Shown piece by piece: positions 8,988-20,500 of a DNA stretch of 64,000 nucleotides. The position numbers were made by a program, and so were the translations under genes. Under the pieces are notes generated by a model. It did not search any database. It worked only from the letters and a program-made list of their open reading frames with translations, and was not told the origin of the DNA. Source of the DNA: Gluconacetobacter liquefaciens. Its GTDB lineage: Bacteria > Pseudomonadota > Alphaproteobacteria > Acetobacterales > Acetobacteraceae. The stretch is taken from contig NZ_QQAW01000005.1 in NCBI RefSeq assembly GCF_003350405.1, forward strand, positions 248,001-312,000, read 5' to 3'. Numbering within the stretch: the stretch's first letter is position 1; each line of letters starts with the position of its first letter.

Positions 8988-9705
8988 ATGCCGTTTCCGT
9001 TTTCCGACTGGATGCCCTGGTGGTTGCAGCTTGCGCTGCTGATTCTGGGGATGCTGTTCATTTTCCTCTGGATGCTGGTGCCGTTCGCGGTATTCGGCGT
9101 GAAGGGGCGGCTGGATGCCCTGGCGTTGCAGATCGAGGATCTGCAGGCCGAATTGCGGGTGCTGGCCGTTCGGCCCGAGGAGCGGGCGCCGGTTTCGCCG
9201 GCGGCCCCACGCCCCGCGCTCACTGCGGCACCGGTGGTCGAGCCCGTGGCGCCGCCGCCGCCGCCGGTACGCGCGCCGGGGCCTGTGGTGGCCAGCGACG
9301 CCTATGCGGCGCGGCCTGAGCGCCCGGTCTCGCCCCCCCCGTCCGACCCGTTTCGACCCGCCGCCTGCCGCCTCGGCCAGCGTGCGCGCCGCGCCGCCGG
9401 TCGAGCCGCCGGCTTATGCTCCGCGTTCGGGCGCGCCGGTTTCACATGATACTGCGCGGCCCATGCCCTGGCATGACCGGCCGGCCGCCGCGCCGCGCGA
9501 CCCGGCTTACGTGGCGCCTGAAGCGGCGCGGCCGCCCGTCATGCCGCCGCCGGTTGCGCCCGTCGCGCCCGAAGCCGTGGACGAGGTGCCCGTGCGGCCG
9601 GTCTATCGCATGCCCGCCGGGCGTGAGGTGCGGGCGTCGCGTGAGGACGATTGGAGCGATCGGCCGCGATCCGAACCCTCTCTGCGCTGGCCGCCGCGTA
9701 CCTGA
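8988..9705 (+). pseudogene. Proline-rich single-pass membrane protein, frameshifted at a C8 run
   Basis: The ATG at 8988 opens MPFPFSDWMPWW. One membrane segment follows (LALLILGMLFIFLWMLVPF), then a short coiled coil (RLDALALQIEDLQAELRVL), then a Pro/Ala/Val-rich tail. The first frame ends at 9449. From about 9341 the matching low-complexity composition continues in the next frame to 9705 (FDPPPAASASVRAAPPVEPP ... PSLRWPPRT). The break sits in eight C bases at 9333-9340; seven would restore one frame of about 238 residues. Function unknown. It may be a real pseudogene, a phase-variable tract or a sequencing error. Confidence 0.6.
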
Positions 9706-9718
9706 GCCGGGTTACGGC

Positions 9719-12018
<2,300 letters not shown>

Positions 12019-12288
12019 TTACTCGGCCGCGATCGGCAGCGCCTCGACCGACACGTGCACGCGGCCTTCGGCGCGGCGCTCGAACTTCACGTGGCCATCG
12101 ACCAGCGCGAAGATGGTGTGGTCGCGGCCGAGGCCGACATTGGTGCCCGGCTTCATCTTGGTGCCGCGCTGACGGAGGATGATGTTGCCGGCGATGACGC
12201 TCTCGCCGCCGAACTTCTTGACGCCGAGACGACGTCCGGCGCTATCGCGCCCGTTGCGGGATGAACCGCCTGCCTTTTTTTGTGCCAT
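12019..12288 (-). CDS. rpmA: 50S ribosomal protein L27
   Basis: Ribosomal protein near the peptidyl transferase centre. The N-terminus [16 protein letters not shown] is the conserved L27 start, followed by [11 protein letters not shown] and the motif [20 protein letters not shown]. Length 89, as usual. It lies 69 bp downstream of rplU, the standard arrangement. There is no N-terminal extension of the Firmicutes type that needs proteolytic removal. Confidence 0.97.
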   Translation of the reverse strand: MAQKKAGGSSRNGRDSAGRRLGVKKFGGESVIAGNIILRQRGTKMKPGTNVGLGRDHTIFALVDGHVKFERRAEGRVHVSVEALPIAAE

Positions 12289-12357
12289 TGCCTGAACTCC
12301 TGACTCTGAACTGACCTGATAAGCCTGCCGGCGGCGCTGTTAGGCCGCCTGGCGGGT

Positions 12358-12672
12358 TCAGGCGGCGTTGATCTCGGCGATGCGCAGCACGGTGACGGGC
12401 TGGCGATGGCCGTTCTTGCGGCGGCTGTTCTGCCGGCGGCGCTTCTTGAAGATGATGACCGTGTCCAGACGGTCCTGCGCGATGACCGTGGCGGTCACGG
12501 TGGCGCCGGGGACCAGCGGGGCGCCGATCGTCGTGCCGCTCTCGCCGCCGACGGCGAGGACGTCGGTGAAGGTGATGGTGGAGCCGGCTTCGGCCTCCAG
12601 CTTCTCGACCTTCAGGACGGTGTTGGGGGAAACGCGATACTGCTTTCCACCGGTGCGAATGACTGCAAACAT
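12358..12672 (-). CDS. rplU: 50S ribosomal protein L21
   Basis: Ribosomal protein binding 23S rRNA. The start [17 protein letters not shown] is diagnostic, and the C-terminal RNA-binding part has [19 protein letters not shown]. Length 104. It is the first gene of the rplU-rpmA operon. Its leader (12673 upward) contains a small hairpin with an adjacent run of eight A/T bases (about 12727-12752). This could be part of the transcript leader, but I cannot assign a function. Confidence 0.97.
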   Translation of the reverse strand: MFAVIRTGGKQYRVSPNTVLKVEKLEAEAGSTITFTDVLAVGGESGTTIGAPLVPGATVTATVIAQDRLDTVIIFKKRRRQNSRRKNGHRQPVTVLRIAEINAA

Positions 12673-12952
12673 GTTCTAACCTGTCTTTCCGATCTCTTGG
12701 CGCGTGCGGCCCCGTGGTGGGACAGGCGACGCGACCCAGTCGCTTTTTTTTATTGGCCGTGCGGGCACGGCTACCCCTCGTCAGCGCGGGGGCGAGGTGC
12801 GGCTTTTACTGCCGGCTGCCGCGCGCCGTCAACCGCCGATTGATGGGCTGGCGGGGGGAGGGGCGAATATTATGTCGGAAAAACGCATCAAGGTCTCTTG
12901 CACGCCCTGCGGCACCACCCTATAAGCCCGATCCATCGCCGCTAGCGAAGAC

Positions 12953-13042
<90 letters not shown>

Positions 13043-13444
13043 TGATCTCAACGAGTTGGATGATGGTTCTGGTGTCGTCCCAGATGTTGTCATCGGCTTT
13101 TGCGACAATCGCCAGGATGATCCTTGAACCCGGCGCATGATGTTGCGCATGGGCAGGATTGCTCCTCGCCGGCCGCGGCGCAGGAGCGTCGGCGGCGGGC
13201 GATGCCTCCGAAGCTGGCATTGCCAGGCGGGCAAGGGCGCGGCAGGGTCGCAACTCCGACGCAGGGATGCGGTGATCGGTCGAACGTTTGAAGCAGCCTC
13301 TGCGACCTCTGGCGAGACGGCCAGGGTCGAGACGGCGCACGTCAGCAAGTCGATGGTGGTAAGGCCGTGGACAGGTCGCATGAAAGGCGGGCGAAACGGC
13401 AAGTTTGACCGGGCGTCTTGTCTGGCGAACGAAAGCTTTCGGAG
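13043..13444. other. Gene-poor stretch after tRNA-Ser
   Basis: About 400 bases without a supportable gene. Open frames on both strands read as Arg/Pro/Ser-rich shadow sequences. One minus-strand frame runs through the tRNA and yields the familiar artefact GFEPTVRLHAQRF. I saw no duplicated 3' end of the tRNA that would mark an attachment site. Confidence 0.4.
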
Positions 13445-13954
13445 TCAAAGTTCCTGCCGCATGCGTTCGCGCAATTCATTGCATCTTTTGGCGTAACGCG
13501 AGGCTTTCGAGGCGGTGAAGAGATTGACGCACAATGCGCCCGCCAAGGAAATAAAAGAGAGGCTCGTCAGACTCTCGCCGAATGTGGAAAGCGTGTCGTC
13601 ATAATGCGTGGCTGAATACCACAAGAGAGCAAGGCTCAATACGGCACCGAAGAAGCCGAATACCCCGGTCGAGCGCAGGAGAGAGTCTTCAGTGCTCTCA
13701 AACGCGGCTGTTTCCCGCCATAAATCGAATAACTGCCGATCTATGGCTCCGACGGCTTCGGTGTGCTTGCTCTCTTCTTCCGGTGTGCGCTTGTGGGGGT
13801 TCTTTCTGTGGATCTCCAGTTCTTCCCTCGCCTTGGCGAAGACGCGCCGTCGCTCCTTGATCGCGGGCAGGCTGATGTCTACGAAGCTGAATATAGCCAC
13901 ATTGAGGCCCGCGGATAATTGCGCGATCGCCTGAAAATCTCCCCAAGTCGTCAT
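13445..13954 (-). CDS. Two-segment membrane protein of unknown function, copy 1
   Basis: A 169-residue protein starting MTTWGDFQAIAQLSAGLNVA, with a GAGGA ribosome site about 12 bases upstream. The middle (residues 35-85) is charged and helical, probably cytoplasmic (KERRRVFAKAREELEIHRKNPHKR). Two hydrophobic segments follow: GVFGFFGAVLSLALLWYSA (about residue 95) and SLSFISLAGALCVNLFTA (about 130). The tail is basic. It is roughly 88% identical by eye to the gene at 14985-15494, which lies in the opposite orientation. I do not recognise the family. The GC content is lower than that of neighbouring genes, which suggests acquisition. Confidence 0.7.
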   Translation of the reverse strand: MTTWGDFQAIAQLSAGLNVAIFSFVDISLPAIKERRRVFAKAREELEIHRKNPHKRTPEEESKHTEAVGAIDRQLFDLWRETAAFESTEDSLLRSTGVFGFFGAVLSLALLWYSATHYDDTLSTFGESLTSLSFISLAGALCVNLFTASKASRYAKRCNELRERMRQEL

Positions 13955-14573
13955 CTGGGTTGAGTCCTCTTTCCCTGTATCGGTACTGGACAGAGTTAAT
14001 GAACGATGCCCGCGACAGGTAGTAAGAGGAACGCGCATCTGCCCTTATAAGGATCAATTACCTACGCGCCGGTCCGAAAGGGAGCAGTTGCCAATGTGTA
14101 TTTCCAGATTAGCTCTGACCGTCGAGGCCAGCCGCCATTCATGATGGTTCGACAACGCCGGAAAGATGAAGATCCGAGCTGGTGATTTGGAAATAGGATG
14201 AATTTTTCTGGCGATTTGGCGATCGCGCACGCAGGGGGGTGATTGGACCGAACAGTGAGAACGGGAAGGCAGGATTGTGAGCCGGAACGGAGGCTATCCT
14301 GACCCCGTTTGCATCGCCCGGCGCGACGCTGGCAGATCGACGTTGGCAAACCCATGAGGCAACCGCACGATCGATCCAGCCGACAAGGCGGGCTCGCAGC
14401 AGGGAGTGTGGCCCAGAGCAGGCGCATCTGGCGCGGGCGAGGAGCGACAACCGCATATGCCTGTCAGCACGGCAGCCCGCCGATGGGGGCATGGAGCCAT
14501 TTTTCAATGGCCGCTATGCACGCCAGGATCTGCCCCGACCTTAGTGGCCGGGGCGGTTCCAGGGGAGGTGGTT
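13955..14573. other. Intergenic region between the inverted paralogues, no clear gene
   Basis: About 620 bases. Overlapping short frames exist on both strands, but none has a ribosome site, consistent composition or a recognisable motif. It could contain remains of a decayed gene or insertion element; nothing in it is strong enough to call. Confidence 0.35.
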
Positions 14574-14735
14574 TTATTGCGTCTTGATGTGTTCGATCAC
14601 GTCGAGCCAGAAGCCCTGTTCCTTGAGGTCCAGCATTTCCAGCGCCACGCCATAGCGCTTCTCGGCTTCCGGCAGAGCCTGGGCCCCGAGTTCCTTTACC
14701 ATCTGTTCGGCTTTCTCTTTTGGATGCAACGCCAT
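14574..14735 (-). CDS. Small acidic/basic helical protein (53 residues), unknown
   Basis: An ATG at 14735 opens a 53-codon frame ending TAA at 14574, with a GAAGGACG ribosome site about 8 bases upstream. The sequence (MALHPKEKAEQMVKELGAQ ... GFWLDVIEHIKTQ) is charged and looks like two or three helices; it has none of the Arg/Pro bias of shadow frames here. It is encoded between the two inverted membrane-protein paralogues. Function unknown. Confidence 0.6.
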   Translation of the reverse strand: MALHPKEKAEQMVKELGAQALPEAEKRYGVALEMLDLKEQGFWLDVIEHIKTQ

Positions 14736-14984
14736 TGAGTTCGTCCTTCAGATTTGAAATTGGCCATCAGATCGTGCGATCCGAGGACCGGGAGCGAGTT
14801 AAGCCTTAAATTCGGGCGGAGCCAATATGGTCGGTATCCGGGTGCCCGGCGGCGTCGGAATGTGCCCACGAATCGCGACCGATCATTAAGGGCAGGTGTG
14901 CGTTCCCCTGACTACCTTTGGGGGGGATTTTTCATTATGAATTCCGCTTCATAAGGTAAAGTGGGTAAAAAGGGCGCAACCTGA

Positions 14985-15494
14985 ATGACGACTTGGGGAG
15001 ATTTTCAGGCGATCACGCAATTATCTGCGGGTCTCAACGTGGCTATATTGAGTTTTGTGGATATCAGCCTGCCCGCGATCAAGGAACGGCGGCGCGTCTT
15101 TGCCAAGGCGAGAGACGAACTGGAGATCCACAGGAAGAATCCCCATAAGCGGACGGCGGTTGAAAAGAGCGATCACGCCGAAGCCGTTGGGGCCGTGGAT
15201 CGACAATTATTCGATTTGTGGCGGGAGACCGCCGCGTTTGAGAGTGTTGAAGATTCTCTCATGCGCTCGACCGGGGTGTTCGGCTTTTTTGGCGCTATAT
15301 TGAGCCTTGGTCTGCTGTGGTATTCGGCTATTCACTATAACGATACGCTTTCCCTGTCTGGCGAAATGCTGACGAGCCTTTCCTTTATTTCTTTGGCGGG
15401 GGCGTTGGGTGTCAATCTCTTCACCGCCTCGAAAGCCTCGCATTACGCTAAAAAGTGCAACGAGTTACGTGAGCACATGAGGCAGAAACTCTGA
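14985..15494 (+). CDS. Two-segment membrane protein of unknown function, copy 2
   Basis: A 169-residue paralogue of the product of 13445-13954, starting MTTWGDFQAITQLSAGLNVA. The charged helical middle and the two hydrophobic segments (GVFGFFGAILSLGLLWYSA and SLSFISLAGALGVNLFTA) are kept. Changes are mostly conservative and spread along the length (for example PEEESKHTEA against AVEKSDHAEA), so both copies appear to be maintained as proteins. The gene is in opposite orientation to copy 1. A palindromic hairpin and a partial copy of the dispersed element follow the stop. Confidence 0.7.
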   Translation: MTTWGDFQAITQLSAGLNVAILSFVDISLPAIKERRRVFAKARDELEIHRKNPHKRTAVEKSDHAEAVGAVDRQLFDLWRETAAFESVEDSLMRSTGVFGFFGAILSLGLLWYSAIHYNDTLSLSGEMLTSLSFISLAGALGVNLFTASKASHYAKKCNELREHMRQKL

Positions 15495-16078
15495 CATCGT
15501 GTCTCCGGGCTTGCTCCTCTTCAGGCTCTGAGAGCCTGACCGTCTCCATGCTGTGTGGTGGCGGTCCGACGCGCGGGAAAACGCCGCCACGTTGCTGACA
15601 GGGTGCCTCTGACGCCGCCTCCATAAGGCATGGCGATGGACCGTTAGACCGATTCTTCGACCGCGATTTGAGGTTGAACGGACGGCCTGGCGTCGTTTGC
15701 GTGCCGGAGGGGATGCAGGGGAGTGATCTCCCTGTGGCGTGGATGAGGCGCCGGCTGTGATGCTCCTGCCCTCGCGCGACGCGCCTGACAACGGACCGGC
15801 GCCATGAGCGGCGTGCGCGGGCGGATGTTGTCGTCAACCATGATCTGCAAGTGGACGTGCTGGCGAGCCCCTGAATGTTGCGGCGTTGATTCTGTGTAGG
15901 CGGAATCTTTTGCAGAAGATGGCTTGGTTTATGACAGTTCAATGAAGAAGAACCCGTTTCGTTGAGGGTTCCCTGTATGGGCGGTGTCTCTCTGGCGACC
16001 GATCCGGATCGATAGATCGACGCTGGTCGTTCTGCGGATGTCGGAGCGGTGGCGGCAGCATGGTACCAGGGGACTCAA
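15495..16078. other. Intergenic region with hairpin and partial dispersed repeat (copy D)
   Basis: About 580 bases without a gene. A perfect hairpin TCAGGCTC-TGA-GAGCCTGA lies at 15521-15539. It runs into a stretch that shares the block CTGAGAGCCTGACCG (15528-15542) with copy C of the dispersed element and a degenerate core (GGCGGTCCGACGCGCG at about 15560-15575). The rest up to the TonB receptor start shows no recognisable promoter apart from AT-rich patches around 15890-15950. Confidence 0.45.
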
Positions 16079-18490
16079 GTGAAGAAATATCTTCTTTTTT
16101 CGGCATGTGTCATATGTTGTTACGGCACGGCCGCCGACGCGGCGGGCAAGAATCAGAAGACTGATTCCAATGACGGCACGGCGCATTGGACGCCGGGCGG
16201 GAACGGTACATCCGCTGCTGCCGGGAAGGACAGGAAATCTTCCAGATCGGTCGAGAAATCGAAAGCTGAGAAGCTGGATGTTCTGGGATACCGGACCATG
16301 GCGGGGGGCGGTATGATGGTGAAGCATACGACGCCGAAGACCGTCAGTACGCTGACCCATGACTATATCGATATGCAGTCGCCGACCTCGACGATCGAGT
16401 CCCTTATCCAGACGGTGCCTGGTGTCGTCTCCGCCAGTGAAGGCCCGCTGACGACCTCGTTCTCGACGCTTCATATCCGGGGCATGGCCCAGGCGGAAAT
16501 TGGCGTGACGCTGGAGGGAATGCCGGCCGCGAATCCCTTTACCTACAGCACATATACCCCGTCGCTGGTCGATAGCGAGAATATCAGCCATATCAATGTG
16601 ATGCAGGGATCGGTGGATATCAATTCGCCTACCTACAATGCGACTGGCGCCGAGATTTCCGCTTCGATCCGCCGGCCCTCCGACAAGCAGAATTTCTATG
16701 TTGCCGCGTCGGGTGGCTCTTATGGGACCAACAAGGATTTCATTCGCTACGATACCGGCGAGATCGGGCATACGGGCGTTCGTGGTTTCATTTCCGGGTC
16801 CTACGCGCGTTCTGACATGTGGCGCGGGACGGGTGATATCAGGAAATGGCATGTTGACGCGGCACTGACGAAGAGCTGGACGGCCAACAGCAATTCCGAA
16901 ATCATTTTCGGCTTTACGCAGGCCGCGCAGAATGAATGGCTGTATCCATCACTCGCGAACTGGAAAACCTATGGGATGAACTATGGTCTGGATGACCATT
17001 ATTCGCCCGGAGATACGCATTACCAGGACCTGAACGGCAAGAATACCGGATCGTATTACGGCGCGCTGAAGAACCATTTCAGTTTCGGTCATGGGCTGAG
17101 CCTCGACGCGGAAGCCTACTCGGTCGAGTTTCATGGACCGTACTATTATGGGGAGACGATCCCGGTCAAGAATGGCTATGTCGGTGCGGTTCCCTATAAA
17201 TATCTCGATAATTACAAGAATCTTCCGGGATATGATCCGACCAGCAGTAAGCTGACGGGAGCGGAGATTTCGGACTGGTACACCCTGTCGTCAGGCGTGA
17301 ACCTGGTCGGACACTGGCAGCATAAATTCAATACGCTGAGCGTGTCGTACTGGTATTCCTACGCCCAGGAAGCGGCGAGCGAGCGGTTCTATCCTGTCAG
17401 CAGCACCGGGCAATGGAGTTCCAAGGTGCCGCTGACGGCGAACGGCGGGGTTCCTCTGAACGAAGATAACGAAAATGCCTTGCAGCAATTGAACAGCTTT
17501 GCCGTTGACGACAAGATGTCGTTTTTCAACCATCGTCTGACGATCGATGGCGGCATCAGGATGGCGATGGCGAACCGGCAATATACCCAGGATCTGCCAG
17601 GGGTTGTCGGGAACAATTACAAGTCGATCAAGAATGTCTTCGTGCCGTCACCTCAGGTCCTGATCAATTATCAGTTCAATCCGCATCATCAGATCTATAT
17701 CAACGGCACGACCGGCTATCATCTCCCGGCGGGATTGAGCTCCCAGCTTGCGACGTATAGCCGTTCTACCGGCAAGCCCGCGTCCATACCGATGTCGGAT
17801 TACAAGCCGGAATATATGATCACCGAGGAAATCGGGTATCGCTATAGTGGCGCCGTGATGGCCAATGTGGCTGGATTCCATTACAACGTCACCAACCATC
17901 AGATTTCCGCCCTGAGCTATCAGCCCGGATCGACCTCCACGATTTCGCAGTTGATCAATGCCGGTGGGCTGGAGGCCTATGGCATTCAGGCGGAAGTGGC
18001 CACGCATCCCTGGCACCATGTGAGCGTCTATGCCTCCGGCCAGTATATGCATACCCGCAATGGCAACAATATTGCCTATGCCGGCGACTATCTGGCGACC
18101 AAGGGCAAGCAGGAAGTCGGGGCGCCGAAATTCTCGGGCTCGCTGGGCCTGACCTATAACGATGGGACCTGGTTCGGGAACTTCAATCTGCAATATACGG
18201 ATTCCCAGTACTCGACCCTGATGAACGACCAGAGCATTCCCCATTACATCACCGCCAACCTTGGCTTTGGGCGGCGTCTGCCGAAGATCGGGAATATCTC
18301 GCCCAAGCTGAAGATCAATCTGGTCAATATCGGGGACGCGCATTACCTGTCGTCGATGTATGGTTATACGACCAACGCGACGACGCAGACGGGCCTCGTC
18401 ACCGGGAAGAAGCTCAGCGGTTCTCAGCCGACCTATGTTATCGGCTCTCCGTTTGTCGTCATGGCGACGCTTTCGGCGACCTTCCCGTAA
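16079..18490 (+). CDS. TonB-dependent outer membrane receptor
   Basis: Outer-membrane beta-barrel transporter energised by TonB; the ligand is unknown. I chose the GTG at 16079, preceded by CAGGGG. It gives a clean signal peptide (VKKYLLFSACVICCYGTAADA). Of 803 residues, the plug domain covers about 90-210 (VETVPG-like QTVPGVVSASEG, LHIRGMAQAEIGVTLEGMP). The barrel follows and ends with the aromatic signature VMATLSATFP. A Ser/Lys-rich linker (residues 25-75) precedes the plug. No transporter or regulator gene is adjacent, so it appears to be a stand-alone unit with its own terminator. Confidence 0.88.
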   Translation: MKKYLLFSACVICCYGTAADAAGKNQKTDSNDGTAHWTPGGNGTSAAAGKDRKSSRSVEKSKAEKLDVLGYRTMAGGGMMVKHTTPKTVSTLTHDYIDMQSPTSTIESLIQTVPGVVSASEGPLTTSFSTLHIRGMAQAEIGVTLEGMPAANPFTYSTYTPSLVDSENISHINVMQGSVDINSPTYNATGAEISASIRRPSDKQNFYVAASGGSYGTNKDFIRYDTGEIGHTGVRGFISGSYARSDMWRGTGDIRKWHVDAALTKSWTANSNSEIIFGFTQAAQNEWLYPSLANWKTYGMNYGLDDHYSPGDTHYQDLNGKNTGSYYGALKNHFSFGHGLSLDAEAYSVEFHGPYYYGETIPVKNGYVGAVPYKYLDNYKNLPGYDPTSSKLTGAEISDWYTLSSGVNLVGHWQHKFNTLSVSYWYSYAQEAASERFYPVSSTGQWSSKVPLTANGGVPLNEDNENALQQLNSFAVDDKMSFFNHRLTIDGGIRMAMANRQYTQDLPGVVGNNYKSIKNVFVPSPQVLINYQFNPHHQIYINGTTGYHLPAGLSSQLATYSRSTGKPASIPMSDYKPEYMITEEIGYRYSGAVMANVAGFHYNVTNHQISALSYQPGSTSTISQLINAGGLEAYGIQAEVATHPWHHVSVYASGQYMHTRNGNNIAYAGDYLATKGKQEVGAPKFSGSLGLTYNDGTWFGNFNLQYTDSQYSTLMNDQSIPHYITANLGFGRRLPKIGNISPKLKINLVNIGDAHYLSSMYGYTTNATTQTGLVTGKKLSGSQPTYVIGSPFVVMATLSATFP

Positions 18491-18604
18491 GGGCGGGCGG
18501 AGACAGCGAAGGGGTTTTCCTGGCCTGCGGGCTGCCGGGCGGTGTGTCTGTCCGGCAACGGTCTGATGGGACAGAATGGGGCAGGTTCGGTTGAGCATGC
18601 CTGG

Positions 18605-18645
18605 AAATGCGCGCTGGCTCGCTGCCGGCGCGCATTTTCTTTTTG
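18605..18645 (+). terminator. Rho-independent terminator after TonB receptor
   Basis: The stem AAATGCGCGC (18605-18614) pairs with GCGCGCATTT (18628-18637) and runs into TTCTTTTT. It lies about 115 bp beyond the receptor stop. The rest of 18491-18937 shows no gene. Confidence 0.75.
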
Positions 18646-18937
18646 GCGCGCATGGAGCGCACGGCTGCCATGCTGTCGCCTCTTCGTGTCTGGATGATTG
18701 CTGCCTGATCATTCCGGGTGGGTGCCTGCCAGCCGGAAACCGCGCGCCCCGTGACGATGCGTCATCGTCGGAATTTTCGCGCACGAAGACTTTTACCCAT
18801 GCAGGCGGTGAAACGCGCATAAGGGGTTCGGTGTTACTGCCATCACACGCAGACTGCTTCGTCGTCCGGTGCGGGAAATCGTGCCGCTTAGTACGGGGCC
18901 GCTGTCTGGCGCCGGTCGGAAGAGAGGAACTCCAGAC

Positions 18938-19909
18938 GTGTCATTACTGAACCCGCGCGCGTTTCGCAGGCATGTATCCGGGCGCCGAGTCGGGGTGCTC
19001 GGGGTTACATTGGGGATGGCCCTGGCGAGCCTTGCTCGGCCGGCCGTTGCCGACGATGCCCCGTTCGTTGCGGCGGTGCCCTCTGTGGCGCACATGCCGG
19101 GAAAGCTGCTTTACGCCGAACTCGCGACGCCGGACCTGGACGCGGCAAAAGCCTTCTATGGCGCGTTGCTTGGGTGGACGTACCGCGATGCGACCAGCCC
19201 ACGGGGGCGGGCGGTCGTGGCCCTGGTTCATGATCAGCCAGTCGCCAGTCTGATCGAACGGTCGCATCCCCCACGGCATGGGAGTCCGGCGTGGTTGCCT
19301 GTGCTCTCGGTGGTCGATCCGGCCGATGCGGTGGCCAAGACGACATATTGGGGTGGCAGGGTGATCATGCCGCCTGTTGCCGTCGCCGAGAGCGGTCTTG
19401 CGCAAGGGGAGGAAACGATTCTGGCTGATCCGCAGGGCGCGCCTTTTGCCGCCTTCCATGCCCGGACGGGGGACGCGCCGGACGACGACGTGCCGCCTGC
19501 GCAGGGCGAATGGATCTGGAGCGCCCTGCTGACGCGCGACCCGTTCACGGCTGCCGGATTCTATCAGAAGGTCTTCGGCTATCAGGTGCAGGCCGCGCCG
19601 GATGCGACCAAGGACACCGCGTATCTGCTGCTGTCTCAATCCGTCACGCGGGGGACCGTCAACCCGCTGCCGGCGCGCGTGTTGCCCAGCGCACGGGGGC
19701 GCTGGGTTACCTTCGTTCAGGTGGATGGTGTTGGCGCCTCGGCCGAAGCGGTCGAGCGGTTGGGTGGAAAGGTGCTGGTCCAGCCGCATCCAGACCGCCG
19801 GAACGTGATGATCGCAATCGTGTCGGACCCCGCCGGAACGGTGTTCGGGCTTATGGAATGGCACGGGGCCGACCCGACGCCGGCAGAGCAGACGGAGAAC
19901 GCGAAATGA
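18938..19909 (+). CDS. Exported two-domain VOC (glyoxalase-fold) protein
   Basis: A vicinal-oxygen-chelate fold protein of unknown activity. I chose the GTG at 18938, with a GAGAGGA ribosome site 11 bases upstream; a frame extension to 18869 lacks one. An N-terminal signal follows (VLGVTLGMALASLARPAVADDA). Domain 1 starts KLLYAELATPDLDAAKAFYGALLGW and domain 2 EWIWSALLTRDPFTAAGFYQKVFGY, each with the expected Asp...FY helix. Domain 2 ends VSDPAGTVFGLMEW. A signal peptide on a VOC protein is uncommon. The stop overlaps the next gene (ATGA), so the two are translated together. Confidence 0.8.
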   Translation: MSLLNPRAFRRHVSGRRVGVLGVTLGMALASLARPAVADDAPFVAAVPSVAHMPGKLLYAELATPDLDAAKAFYGALLGWTYRDATSPRGRAVVALVHDQPVASLIERSHPPRHGSPAWLPVLSVVDPADAVAKTTYWGGRVIMPPVAVAESGLAQGEETILADPQGAPFAAFHARTGDAPDDDVPPAQGEWIWSALLTRDPFTAAGFYQKVFGYQVQAAPDATKDTAYLLLSQSVTRGTVNPLPARVLPSARGRWVTFVQVDGVGASAEAVERLGGKVLVQPHPDRRNVMIAIVSDPAGTVFGLMEWHGADPTPAEQTENAK

Positions 19910-20328
19910 AGCGCGGTTTCTTTCGCGTCCGCATCATGATCGGCGCGCTTTCCCTCATCGGGCTCCTTGGCGGTTGTGCCGATTATGGTGGGTATGGCGG
20001 TGGATATGGCGGCTATTATGACTACGGCCCCGGCTGGGGTGGTGGCTGGGGCGGCGGCTGGGGCCCCGGATATCGGGTCGGCCCCTATGTCGGCGGTCGC
20101 TGGCGTGGTGGACCACATGGTGGTGGCGGTTTTGGCGGACGCGGGGGCGGAGGGCGCGGGGATGGTCGCCCCGGTGGCGGTGGACCCGGCGGCCCCGGCG
20201 GCGGCGGACATGGTGGCGGTGGACCCGGTGGTCCCGGCGGTGGCGGACATGGTGGTGGTCCCGGGGGCGGCCATGGGGGCGGTGGCGGTGGTCGCGGCGG
20301 CCCCGGCGGTGGTGGGGGGCATCACTGA
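19906..20328 (+). CDS. Glycine-rich lipoprotein
   Basis: A 140-residue protein. The signal peptide has a lipobox (LIGLLGGCADY), giving a lipid-anchored Cys near residue 25. The rest is low complexity, dominated by Gly with Pro, His and Arg, in repeated GGGGHGG and GGPGGPG blocks. It overlaps the VOC gene by 4 bp. Such sequences are often flexible surface or envelope proteins, and the His-rich repeats might bind metal; neither is shown. The antisense strand also keeps a long open frame because of the GGN repeats. Confidence 0.75.
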   Translation: MKRGFFRVRIMIGALSLIGLLGGCADYGGYGGGYGGYYDYGPGWGGGWGGGWGPGYRVGPYVGGRWRGGPHGGGGFGGRGGGGRGDGRPGGGGPGGPGGGGHGGGGPGGPGGGGHGGGPGGGHGGGGGGRGGPGGGGGHH

Positions 20329-20500
20329 CGCGGCGTGATCGGACGACCGTTTATATCAGTGATCTCCCGGCGGCCCGTTTTCGGGCCGCTAGGACGCGCT
20401 GATGTGCGGTGCGGGCGGTCCCCGACCTGATCGTCGCGACGCGGCCACCTTATCCGGTGCCGGTAACCCGGCCTCGATTCCTGTGGCGGGGCTGTGGCTG

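Noticed and set aside
12727-12752. Plus-strand terminator hairpin with T8
   Set aside because: No plus-strand gene ends here; it lies in the rplU leader on the other strand, so I did not call a terminator.
20130-20325. Tandem repeat or CRISPR-like array
   Set aside because: The repetition comes from GGN glycine codons in the lipoprotein gene; there are no spaced identical repeats.
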